A DNA stretch of 64,000 bases from Musa acuminata AAA Group (taxonomy: Eukaryota; Streptophyta; Magnoliopsida; Zingiberales; Musaceae), in contig NC_088327.1 in assembly GCF_036884655.1 (NCBI RefSeq), positions 11,492,501 through 11,556,500 on the forward strand, written 5' to 3'. This document shows, piece after piece, positions 1 to 11,300 of this stretch (the first letter of the stretch is position 1; each line of letters opens with the position of its first letter). A model generated the notes under the pieces. It worked only from the letters and a program-made list of their open reading frames with translations. It had not been told where the DNA came from and searched no databases. Both the position numbers and the translations under genes were made by a program.

Positions 1-75
1 ACTGCCTCGCCTTGTGGTTTGCCATCTCCCTGCGCTTGTCTCTGCATTCAGAGGCGAGGAAATAGAGCAGAAGAA

Positions 76-423
76 ATGTCGGGCAGAGGCAGCAGGATCA
101 CTGATGAGGAGATCAACGAGCTCGTCTCCAAGCTGCAGTCGCTGCTCCCCGAGTCCCGCCGCAGGAACACAGGCAGAGTAGGGAGACAGCACGCCGCCTG
201 AGTCGATCGGTCCCTCTACGAAGGTGGTGCACTCCACTAACGGTGCTGTTTGCGGACTATGTTGCAGGTATCTGCGTCGAAGCTGCTGAAGGAGACGTGC
301 AGCTACATCAAGAGCTTGCACCGCGAGGTGGACGACCTGAGCGACCGGCTCTCCGGCCTCATGGTGACCATGGACAGCAACAGCCCTCAGGCTGAGATCA
401 TCAGGAGCCTCCTCCGATCCTAG
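76..423 (+). CDS. PRE: PRE/ILI-type atypical (non-DNA-binding) HLH protein, 85 aa
   Basis: Two exons, 76-177 and 268-423, joined at a phase-0 GT-AG intron of 90 bp, give an 85-residue protein. It begins [20 protein letters not shown] and continues through a loop into helix 2 ([20 protein letters not shown]), ending IRSLLRS. Length, the MSGR start and the HREVDDLS motif match the PACLOBUTRAZOL RESISTANCE / ILI family. The basic DNA-contacting region is missing, as usual in this family. Known members act in the nucleus: they pair with inhibitory bHLH proteins such as IBH1 and so promote cell elongation downstream of brassinosteroid, gibberellin and auxin. The start is the only Met that gives the family N-terminus. 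No promoter can be judged because the window begins 75 bp upstream. Confidence 0.93.
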
Positions 424-2278
424 GGAGAGTTGTACTGTCGTTTTCATGCTTCTTTAGTGCAGTACCAACCGAGATCTGTGGGTTAGAGAGATCAAACAAT
501 AAGTGCTAGCTAGTTTACTAGCACCGCCACGGTGCTTGATGTTATTGCAGCTGCATGCTTGAGTTGTCTCTTTCATGGCAATCCAGGCTGGAGAAACTAT
601 CATGTATTAGCCTTCTTAGCAGGTCCTATCAGTAGCTTAGTTTCTGCTCGCGTCCATGGTTAAATTTCTCCCATCTTGCTCATCTCTCTGGCTTCTCCAT
701 TGCATCGTTTCTTTCTTACATGATATGCATGGCTATAAAAGAAGGCAGAGAAAACCCAGTGATATTGATAAAGAGGAGATGACCAGCTGACTCTAAACAA
801 CTACATGTATAGATCAATATGACAAGAAGGATCATATACCGTGCGATGTAAGGTCAAACTCGTTGGCTCGAGGCGTGCTGCACGCTCAGAGCAGGACACA
901 TCTTGCAACTCTGGTACCTTACAGACCATCTCCCTAACAGAGCCATCTTCCATGACTAGGAAAACCTTGGAGAAACCTCCAAGACTTTATGCAGAGAAAG
1001 AAAATCCAATAGGCAGGAGCTGGATGCATTCCCTCAACAAAAGCCGGGGAATTATATATCCGGCCGACCACCGCGACTGTTGATCACGCACAAGATTGGC
1101 GCCAGCATCGGAGTGGAGACAAAGAAGCAATCCGACGACTGTGCTCGAAGAGAAAAAGACAAGCCGAAACTGTCGGCCCCGCCGCGGGGTCCGTCGTTTC
1201 ACCCAATAATCTATCGGACGTCAACTGTAGAAGACCCCAAGCGTGGCTCAAAAAGTCCAACGTCCAAGAGAGCACGAAAATTAAGGCGTAGACGGCTCTG
1301 TCCTTCGGTGAGGATCTCCCGCATCGGCTCAGACAAAGCTCAGGATTTCTCCCAAACATGTATCGTGGGCTCCACCACCTAAGCTTGCGTTACGGTGTTT
1401 CGTGAGGGAAGAAGCCTGTTCTTTGACTGAGAGGTAACAAGGGATCTGTCCCCCATTATTTATTGCAGCCTCGTGGGCAATTAATTTGGATGGCCTCGAT
1501 TGCCTAATTGTTCCTATTTTCGACACACCATGACCGAGACATCAAAGTACATATGACTATATATATATACACACAATGAAATTTCATCGACATCGTTAAT
1601 ATACGGTCACATTGTTTATGAACACTGGGTACACGTTGGTGAATAGCCTCTAGAGGGGGGCTTGTGAGTGATTGGGGAGAGGACCCCACGAGCATTCTTC
1701 CTTCACAAGGGAGGGGGCGAATGGGGTCCGTGTCGTCGGGTAGGGTTAGTATTTCCGGACTAAGTAACGCAGGGAAAATATATCCACGTGGATCTATTCG
1801 CCTGTGTAATTTTTTTCACGGGTGATTTGGCCCGGCCTTTTGTGTGCGGGCCGGGCCAACTTATCGAGGGCGATCTATTTGGTTAGCCAAATTTGACATC
1901 GCAAGTCATGGTCGTCGAATGAGGCGTGATGGTGTGGTCCAATGTAGCACCCGAGTCGAATCGGATGGTTTAGATTGGCGACGGGCTATTCCCTTCCCAA
2001 TTAGTGGGGTATGGAATCGATGCCCACTATGCTCTCCGTCTTCATATAAGAATGAAAGATATTTTGCACTGAGTAAGGTTTGAGCCAAAAAAAAATTTAA
2101 TTATAAATAACAAACACCTCTCACCACTCAATTTATATCATATGGATGCAATAATACTCGAAACATGATTAGATCAAATCAATTTCATCAAGTTATGTAT
2201 TCTATAGGACATGGCATGACGACGCAAAATACCATTGAGGACATTTTTTTTGTTTACCTCATCAAATTCTAAAATTGA
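424..2278. other. Intergenic stretch, no gene seen
   Basis: No reading frame here resembles a protein I know; open frames are short and overlap on both strands. From about 840 to 2080 the DNA is moderately GC-rich and looks like decayed repeat. It contains a perfect 11-bp inverted repeat around a short loop (1827-1837 and 1849-1859, TTGGCCCGGCC). A short AT run lies near 1555-1570. Confidence 0.5.

Positions 2279-2332
<54 letters not shown>
2279..2332. repeat. Compound microsatellite (AT)10(GT)17
   Basis: Uninterrupted AT dinucleotides run from 2279 to 2298 and switch directly to GT from 2299 to 2332. The tract lies 59 bp upstream of the former start codon of the cullin-3 pseudogene, where its promoter or leader would have been. 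Length polymorphism is likely. Confidence 0.95.
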
Positions 2333-2333
<1 letters not shown>

Positions 2334-2744
2334 TGAGAACCCTCTCTTCCGCCTCCGATTTCGAAGCCCTGTGGTTGCTTCGCCGGACCCGATGAGCACC
2401 AAGAAGAGGCGAAACTTCAATATCGAGGCGTTCAAGCGTCGGCTGAATCTGGCGCCGAGGAGACCTGGAAGGTGCTCGAGCATGCCTTCCACGAGATTTA
2501 CACACACAATACCGGCGGTCTCAGCTTTGAAGAACTCTCCAGGTACATGATTTTGATCCATGACCCTTGAATTTAACAGTTTGCATCTTTCATCGTTAGA
2601 TTTTCTGGCGGTCTAAACTTGGACGCGCTGGTTGGGTTATCTGGAGCTATGATATGGTTTTTAGTCTGTCAGGCATATCATCGAGCATTCGTCTCGCGGT
2701 GTGTATTTGGTTAGATTTTTCAGCGCAAACCATAAGAGATTTTA

Positions 2745-3120
2745 CAAGAACTTGACTTGTTCGTGCTCTAAGTTATTTCCATTATTCCTTCGTCGGCCAC
2801 CAAATTGACTGCTGAAGATATTCTTTATACTAAGGATTTTTTTTTTTTGCTCATGCTTGCTATGAGTTATTAGTATAATTTCATTATCTGCGACTAATTT
2901 TGATGATAATTGACAGTTCATTGTAAGGTCTTGGGATAAAATCTCGCCTTTCAAAAACTTGCTTCAGTAATGCTTCGTGTTAATTATCACTGTAACTCCT
3001 TTATCGGCCCCCAAATTAGCTAGTAAAGATGTTCATACAAGAACTTGCTTTATTCATGCTCGCATTAAGTTAATGGTATAATTCCTTTATTGGCTACTAA
3101 TTTAGCTGGCAATATGTTGT
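2745..3120. repeat. Diverged tandem units of ~85-110 bp in the CUL3 pseudogene intron
   Basis: About four related units start near 2745, 2849, 2954 and 3037. Each has an 'acaagaacttg' or 'gctcatgcttg' opening, then a 'taattcctttat(t/c)ggc' segment, then an 'aaattagct' segment. Two units are followed by similar tails (near 2925 and 3135). Copies are clearly diverged, so the array is old. Confidence 0.55.
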
Positions 3121-4187
3121 TAGTTCATTTCGAGATCTTATCTCAAGGACCTAGGAACAAATCCCGTATTCGTCATTTACCATTCAAGAAAAGAAAATTC
3201 ATGGGGATATCGAGAAAATATGCATTAGAGTAATATTATGACAAAAACTAAATCTACTTTTTGTGTGGAACCAACTCAAAGTTGAATCAATGGGTTGGAG
3301 TCAAATTGGTCAAGTCAAACATGCATAGAATCGGATTTCAATACAACTCAAAAACTTAAATTGTTAGGTTATGGAACATATCTAATATCCTCTTCAATCC
3401 TTAGCCATATGAGACTAATATTTAGTTCTTCTTTCTTCTAATCCTCCTTCGACTTTCATCTTGCACATGAATATTTTTATTTTTTAATATATAATAAAAT
3501 TTGCAAACGAAAGATGGGAGTTTATCTTTGCACTGCAAGACTAGCCTCCTGATGCCACTAGGAAACAAGGACACAACCTTCTCCAAAGGTTTGACCTCCT
3601 ACCCATTCGCAATCAGCATATCCAATCAACTAGTAATTTCCATGCTCGTCTCACAACCGGTATCATATTAACAGTAGTTTATGAGCGAATATTCTAACAG
3701 CAGAAGCCTCCAATAAGGCTTTTGAAAGAGCTGAGTCAATTGTTCTTCCTTTTTAATATTTGCCAAATTTCATGTGTTAAGTTAGTAGCCTATGAATTTT
3801 TTTGGCAATTTGTTAATTTTATTTTCATTTGAGGTTCTTACAAATCCAGGAATGCTTATAATATGGTGCTTCACAAACATGGAGAAAAACTGTACTCTGG
3901 ACTTGTGACCACCATGACAAACCACCTAAAAGAAATATCACAGCCGATTGAGGTTGCTCAAGGTGGTCTCTTTCTAGAAGAACTGAACAGAAAATGGGGG
4001 GAGCACACCAAAGCACTGCAGATAGAACATTTGTTCCTGGTTACAAAAAGACACCAGTTTATGAACTAGGACTGAATCTCCAGCAAAATTCATGACAGGC
4101 TACTTGATACGCTTCTTGAGCTTATACATAAAGAGCGCACAGGTGAAGTTGTAGATCGAGGGTTGATAAGGAATGCAACAAAGATGC

Positions 4188-4321
4188 TAATGGATTTGGG
4201 ATCTTCAGTGTATCAAAAAGATTTTGAGAATCCCTTCTTGGATGCTTCAGCTGGTAATGGATTTGGGATCTTCAGTGTATCGAAAAGATTTTGAGAAGCT
4301 CTTCTTGGATGCTTCAGCTGG
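4188..4321 (+). repeat. 67-bp tandem duplication in CUL3 pseudogene exon 2
   Basis: The segment from 4188 to 4254 (encoding [13 protein letters not shown] and neighbours) is repeated at 4255-4321 with a few mismatches. A 67-bp period is not a multiple of three, so the duplication alone breaks the reading frame. Confidence 0.9.
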
Positions 4322-4945
4322 TTTTTGTAGGATCGATCTCAGCAGCTCATTGTAAGCTGTGACTGTGGCGAGGACCTTAAACAAGCTGAGAGGTGGCTTG
4401 ATGCTAAAACTGAACCAAAAATCGTGTTGTAGAGAAGGAGTTGATCACTAACCACATGAAGGGATTGGTTCGTATGGGGAACTCTGGCCTTGTTAATATG
4501 CTTTTAGATGATGAATATGTAGATTTAAGCAGACTGTACAGTTTGCTCTGCGAGTTACTGAAGGTGTTTCGACGACAAGAGATCTCATGGCTTCACACAT
4601 TCGAGACACCGGGAAACAGTTGGTGACTGATCCAGAGGGACTGAAGGATCATGTGGAGGTTGTTCATCACCTTCTGAATGAAAAGTGTCTGGAGTTCATT
4701 TCCCTGTGTGTTGATGACAAACTCTGTAATGGCCTGAAAGGTGTTAGTGAAGAGGATGTAGAGGTTGTCCTCGACAAAGTGATCACGCTCTTCTGGTATT
4801 TACAAGACAAGGACATCTTTGAGAAGTACCACGTGCACCACCGGGCAAGACGACTCCTTTCTGGGAAGACAAGATAATCTCAGATGATGCTGAGAGAAGT
4901 CTGATGGTTAAGCTTAAGACCGAATATGGAATGTTCATGGATATT

Positions 4946-6522
4946 GATAGCTAGTTGGTTTTTGGTAGAGACCTTTGATCGATTACACGGTGTATGACCG
5001 TACACAGGATCTACCTCGCCAGCTTGGATGCGATCAAAATTTCTAGTATGTCCATTCAATCCTTGTGCGTACTATAGGGTTCAATTAGTGGCAAAATTTT
5101 TTATACTGTCATTTACCTTTTTCTATAGCTTGACCTAAACAGGGAGAATCTTCTATGTTTTGTTTTGTTTTTTATTTTCTTTTTAATCCGACTTAAAATT
5201 TATAAGGGTAAATTTTTTAAAAAATCTTTATTTATTTAATTATTCAGTAGAGCGTACTCCCTTTGCTTCATTCCCACATCATGCTTTTTATTTTTTAAAA
5301 TATAAGATAATCCTTGACCTTCATGTCGTCGACCATCATCTTTGTCATGATCGCCTTCGCCTCTTGTCTATCATATCCTCATATGTCGTCTCTACTCTCA
5401 CTCTCATCTATTGCTCTCGAGCATGAGCATGCTTTTGCTCTTGTTCGTTGTTGCTATCTTAAGGCCCTTAATCTTAGCCTCCATCCTCGTCATCATTGCT
5501 CTTGTTTGTCATCTCAGCTCATTCGCCAATGCTAAGGTGTCACTAAGGCCTTACCACAAGGCCTTTGTCTTCACCGTTCATCTCCGTCATAACTCATACT
5601 GTTATTGTTGTTTTCTTCCTTGCCTCAACCTTGGATGCCTATTGTCATACCATCTTCGAGGAGGGCGTTCTCGACCCCCTCCTAGATTTGGGCTCTTGTG
5701 CTAAACAGGAGCAAAGCAACTCGAGAATGAGGTGCGGGTGATACTTAATACCTAATGCTTGACACAGTGGATTATGTGAGGCAAGAGGAAGGGGAAGCTC
5801 CATTGTGATTACCTCCTACCCCTTTGCATAAGTCGATAATCGTGATGCATTGTGAGGGCTCAATGGTCGACGTGATATAAATCTACAGGTCCTATAATGA
5901 GGCAAAGGTGGCATTGTGACCATCTTATTGTTCTCAACCTTGTCTCCCATATTGATATCGTCGAACAATGGTGGATCAACCTTGTCTCCCATATTGATAT
6001 CATCAAACAATGATGGATCTTGTAGCCCAGACTACGAAGTCTCAGGAAGGGATCGGTACAATGATCGATGCGGTTCGTACTAGAGATAAATTTTATTTTT
6101 TAAACATAGGACGAATGAAAATAAAGAAAAAGAGTCGTTCTTCCAAAAAAGCGAAAATTTAAGATTTTTTTTGGATTTTTTTATTTGAAATTTGGTGGAT
6201 AAAACGAATTGGTCTGAGCAGCAGACATGGGAAGGCGGCTTCCGCTGGTTGCTATCGGTGGGGCTCGCATCTGGCGACCAATGAGAAAACGCGGGCCATG
6301 TTGCCGAGCAACAGCAGGTCCAAGCTTCACTGTCTGGTGACTTACACGACACAGGCGAGCGGCGACTCGCTCCATGCCGACGCGTGTGCATTTAGCGAAG
6401 AAAGAACGGACGAATCGTAACCAGCCTTCCCAAGTCACGGCGCTCTCCGAGGAAATCGGCAGGGGCGGTAACCTGACCGCGGTACCACCTCCGGTACGCC
6501 GTTGACCGCATTGCGCTCGTGC
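4946..6522. other. Intergenic; 42-bp tandem repeat at 5937-6020
   Basis: No gene recognised. A pyrimidine-rich tract lies at 5310-5640. Two adjacent 42-bp units (5937-5978 and 5979-6020) share 'accttgtctcccatattgat' and differ at a few sites. The DNA becomes GC-rich from about 6180, probably the promoter side of the phosphofructokinase gene. Confidence 0.55.
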
Positions 6523-6532
6523 ATAATAAAAG
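6523..6532 (+). promoter_or_regulatory. Possible TATA box of the phosphofructokinase gene
   Basis: The motif ataataaaag sits in GC-rich promoter-like DNA and is followed by a C/T-rich leader. The first coding exon lies 1.8 kb downstream, so this requires a 5'-UTR exon in about 6555-6720 and a leader intron ending at the acceptor before 8302. The assignment is an inference. Confidence 0.4.
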
Positions 6533-6719
6533 GCCCACCCCACCTTCCCCTCTCCGCTCCGGCGGACGACCGTTGAAGGTGTTGCATGCGAAGGGCGATT
6601 CCTTCGAGAATCAAAGGCTCTCATCTCCTCTCCCGCCCTACGATCGGCTTCCCGATTAACCCGAGGTCGCTTTCTCCTTCTTAAACGGATTTTTCTAATG
6701 TTTTCTTGGGTGTTTCTTT

Positions 6720-7520
6720 GACGTAAATCTTTGGGTGAACGGAAAAGAAAATGACCATCGCCGATCGTTCTGTGAATCTTGTGGTGGAAGGTTTGTGGGA
6801 TCGCGTTGGGTTTGGCTGTGATGTTGGTTATATGTGGGACTCTGGAGTCCTGAATCTGAACCTTGAAGCTGATTCTTGTAGCTTAAGCTCTCAAGACCAT
6901 GTCAGGTAAATTTGTAGGTAAGTGCGAAAGACCTGGTCACCAATCGTGCTGTGAAGCTTGTGGTCGATGTGTTGTGGGACTCTATTGGATTTGATCGCGA
7001 TCTTGGTTACATGTGGGGCTCGGACCTGTGGATCCGAGTTTTCATGATAGTTGTTGTAATTTATAATTGAAAGAAAGTGTGTCGGTAGGCTGTGCGGATA
7101 CCTGTTTTCGATAGGGAGCTTGGGTTTTTGGTTTTCTTGACGTAAATTTGTAGGTAACTGAGAGAAAATTGATCGCTGATCCTTCTCTGAATCCTGTAGT
7201 AGATGGGTTGTGGGATTGTATTGCATTTGGTTGTTATCTTGGTTACATGTAGAGCTTAGAGCTGTGGATTCGAATTTTGAAGATGGTTCTTCTAATTAGT
7301 AATTTCAACGATGGGTTTCGTTCCAAGATATAACATGAATCTTGGTTTTTTTGATTAAAAAAAATGTAGGTAAGAAGTCACTGATCCTTTTGTGAATCTT
7401 GTAGTAAATGGGCTGTGGAATGGTATTGGATTTGATTGTGCTTTATTACATGTAGAACTTAGAGTTGTGGATCCGAACTTTCAAGATAGTTCTTTCAATT
7501 TCTAATCGCAAGATTAGATT
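6720..7520 (+). repeat. Four diverged tandem units (~180-240 bp) in the PFK leader intron
   Basis: Units start near 6720, 6900, 7139 and 7352. Each carries, in order, a 'gtaaat(tt)gtaggtaa' block, a 'gatc..tctgtgaatcttgtgg' block, a 'ggttgtgggattgtattgga' block, a 'ttggttacatgt' block and a 'gtggatccgaa' block. The order is the same in every unit, so this is a decayed tandem array and not scattered similarity. Confidence 0.75.
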
Positions 7521-8357
7521 TTGAGGCTATGATTGATCCTATCTCTTACATGGAGCTTGGTTATATTCTTTTTTGGGATGGTTATCTGTTTGGAAAATGA
7601 TTAATTATGCACCTTCTTACCTTAATTCTGTATGTGATCTTGGGAAGCCCTAAAATTTTTTGTAATTCTTGCTATATCAGCACAGTTTTCGCCTATGGGA
7701 ATTGGTTTAAGATTAGGAGTAAAGCCCTACCTCGATCTTACATTAGGATTAGGTGTTGCCAGATAGGTCAGAAATGCAGAAGGTATCTAAGTTATTACAC
7801 CCGTCATGGATCCTTCCCATTTCTTTCCCTCTGAAATTCTTCATTAATACCCCAAATTTTCTTCCTGTCCACCAACTGTTCCCTTCTGTTTCCCTCCTTT
7901 TGGCTTTATTAATTTCTCAGTGATTTACTGCTACATATTGCTGATTACTGGATTTCTGCAGCGTCGGAATGTCTTTTTTAATATTGTGTATAGAACGAAA
8001 GTCTTAGTTTTAGAGCTTCAAGAAAGTTCTTTTCTTCTAGGTGATTAATTTTAGCTCATACAAATTATTATTTGAAATTGTCTTAAATATGTTTTTCTTA
8101 TCATATTCTGGACAGATTTAATGCATCCTGATTGCACACTATTTGAGAATAGTAATATGCTTATTTATGTTAAGACTGGATTCCATTATATGTTTGCAAG
8201 GTCCATTTTAATCGTTATTATTTTTAGTTTTCTCAACATGGTTCTCCATAATAACTGGAAATTGAATGTAGTCATAAATTACAACCTTTTGATACTTTCA
8301 GGTTCTTGTATTCCAGTTTGCTTCATTGGATCTTCTCAACTCTTCTACATTTGGAGA

Positions 8358-11300
8358 ATGGCTCTGGCTTCATCAATTAATGGAGTTGATTTAATTAATG
8401 TGCGGCAACATGGTAGACAGTTTTGCCCAATTCACCCATTGGTGAATTTCAGAAATTTAAAGATCAGAAGATTTGAGAGAGTTATTAGAGCTGAATCCCA
8501 GATGACAAATCCTAGACCAATTGTTGTTAAACCAGAAATTGACTTTAATGATCCAGACTGGAAAAAAAAATTCCTAGAGGATTTTGATAAGCGGTTCAAT
8601 TTACCACATTTGAGGGATGTTCTGGATATTCAGCCAAGGCCAACTACATTCTCACTCAAAACCAGGTGACTTGTATTCTACACAAATCAACCCTTTTTAT
8701 TTACTTTTGTCTTCTAGTGTAATTATTAGTAAATGTTTAATCTTCCTTCAAGATTTCTTTTTTGCCTAGAGAGTTTTTCTTCATCAGTGCAGCCTGTACC
8801 TGTTAATGGCTGCCGCTTGCTGATTTTTTGCAAGAGCATGTCTTTAGTATATGGTATTGTTTTTGTTATTTGGTTTTGACAGAGGTACTTTAGATGTTGG
8901 TAATGGTGCAGCAAGAGAAGATTGGAATGGCTTTGTGAGTGATGATGATAGAGCACTTCTGAAGGTCTTTCCTTGCTTATCATAAATATTTGATTTTGTT
9001 TACTTATCATTTCGGTATTTTGATACAATATATGTTGCTTCTCATGGGCTAATTAATCTAGGTCATTGTAAAGCCTGTAGTTTGATAAAGTAAATCAACT
9101 TTCAAGCTGCATGAAGTGCCATCAAAATTTTCTTCTCCATTACATCTTTTGTTGAATGCCTTGAGTGTTTCTTGAGTCATATATAATTGATTACTGAGCC
9201 ATGACAAAATGACTATGGGTCTGTGACTAGATAGATATTCAGTTATCTTTAAACATTTTCATGGCCCCGGTTGTGTTCGATGTTTATTATCATCATTTTT
9301 TCCAGGAGATACATGAGCATACCGATTAGTAGTTAGACAGCTGGCTCCCAGATGTTCCTGAAGTTCATGCTTACTCTTAAACATGTCATATTGAAATAGC
9401 AAGAAGGAAGATCTGCCATGTGGAATTGAAATTATGGCCATTAATACTGTATTTCCTGCATCAAATTGTTAATCATATGAGACATTAAATATTTTCTTTC
9501 ACTCAATTTAGTATTTCATTCATTGTATTTTAGTTGTATGCTATCCTTATAGATCTTTAACCCCAACGGCAAATGAATCATCTAAGAGATTGGTCTTGAA
9601 TGCCTTGAATACTAAACATACGTGTATATGTTCAGACTAACATCTTTTTTTTTGTCAGGTTATAAAATTTGCTTCCCCAACTTCTGCTGGTGCTGAGAGC
9701 ATTGACCCTGATTGCAGCTGGGTAGAACAATGGTATTGTCTAGTGATTTTCTTCTATGAGCGGTTGATAGCATGATAGTGTTTTATTTTTTCTTATGTTG
9801 TATGTGTTGTACATATGAGTTGAAAGTTATCCACAATGGATATATGATTTGAGGTATTATCTAAAATTCCAACAGTTATACAATTCTTTTAATTTCCTCT
9901 AAACTACATATGGTTTCAAGTGTATTCCAAGTGGAATTGTAGGCCATAAAGTAAATTAGATATCGTTTCTTCTGCCCTTTTTTTCCTGGTTCCTCCTATC
10001 TTCCAATTTTGTGGAGGCCATAAAGTCTTAAAAGGATTCCACTGTTTGTTTCATTTAAATTATAGAAAACCTTTTATTGATTATCGTTAAGTTGAAAAAG
10101 TATGATAATTCATTTTTTGTAATATTGGATTTTTCTTTATGGAATTCAACAATTTTTAGCATGAAATCAAAACCCTGGTACACCTGGATGATAAAAGGAA
10201 GCTAGTATTTTTTAAGTTGGTGTCTTGTTTGATTGGCTTGAATGTATCTATCCAAGTTTTTAAGTTTATATACTGTATTTTGTTGCTGAAAATGCTGAAA
10301 CATGAGTTAAGGTGACTAAAAGTTTCTGTAAATCAGAACTGGACTTGGCTGTATCTGGAGAACAAAATTTTCAAAACTCTGATATGGCTCTTGTAATGTT
10401 TTATTTAATCATTTCCATCTCTAAAACTGTACAAAGTCCCAAAAATATCATGTAGTTTGGTTGATGATCATTTCCTACTCCATTTTTTATAGTAATTATG
10501 GTTTTTAATCTTTGTAGGGTGCACCGTGCTGGACCACGTAAGCAAATATACTATGAACCAAGGGAGGTAAAAGCTGCAATCGTTACTTGTGGAGGGCTTT
10601 GTCCTGGTCTCAATGATGTAATTAGGCAGGTTGGTTATCATGATCTTTCTGTACCTAATTTTTACATCTTTACAGACAGATTCATTGGAACACACCTTTT
10701 ATGCACTAATGTATTTGTTGAATGCCATTCCTATAGTTTTTATCTATTTCAATAGACATGCATCTTCGTAAAAGAAAAAAAAAAAAGCAAAATAAATCAA
10801 TGATAAATTTTTTTTTGACTCAGAATATCAAATTATGGTCTAGGGTTCATGTTATATTGAGTTTTAGCTTGAAAAGGCTTGTCAAGTAGTGGATTCAAGC
10901 CTGATGTTTCTGTTAAAACTTAAGCCCTTCAGAAGTTTGCCAGATTGTTTTGGACCTTTTTAGACTTTATCAAATTATTTGTGCATGGAACTCCTATTAG
11001 CTTTATGCTAATAGTTGTTTGAATAAAGTGCCCAGGCTGAGGGTAATTGACTTGTGTGCTTGATACTTGTTCAGTATCTTTATTATACTTGGCAGTACCA
11101 CAGAAGGAGATTTCACTCTTTTATCATCAAATGTTACTTTGAGTAAGACATATTACTTTCGTTTTTGTGGTTGCAGATAGTGCTCACACTTGAAAAATAT
11201 GGGGTAAAAAATATTGTTGGAATTCCATATGGTTTCCGTGGATTTTCTGATGAGGGATTATCTGAAGTGCCGGTTAGAACATCTCCACCGATTCCCATAA

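Larger units (their letters stand above)
2392..4945 (+). pseudogene. CUL3: Cullin-3 (CUL3) pseudogene, truncated and frameshifted, intron kept
   Basis: Exon 1 (2392-2542) begins MSTKKRRNFNIEAFK and, after a frameshift, continues as ETWKVLEHAFHEIY and LSFEELSR. Exon 2 begins at 3850 (NAYNMVLHKHGEKLYSGL). The single intron sits where plant CUL3 genes have theirs. Downstream pieces are recognisable in changing frames: [49 protein letters not shown] and FEKYHVHHRARRLLSGKT. Damage includes the exon 1 frameshift, small deletions after KALQ, a 67-bp tandem duplication (4188-4321), further frameshifts, and loss of everything after about 4945. The C-terminal cullin homology, winged-helix and neddylation region is therefore gone. 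Intact CUL3 is the scaffold of BTB-type E3 ubiquitin ligases; this copy cannot be one. The kept intron points to DNA-level duplication, not retrocopying. Confidence 0.93.

Noticed and set aside
6181..6624. 147-codon minus-strand frame upstream of PFK
   Set aside because: GC-rich promoter region with overlapping frames; no family recognised and no splice or start context.
8121..8357. In-frame extension upstream of the PFK start
   Set aside because: It crosses a clear 3' splice site (polypyrimidine tract and cag at 8299-8301) and is AT-rich, hydrophobic intron sequence. The Met at 8358 gives a normal plastid-type PFK length.
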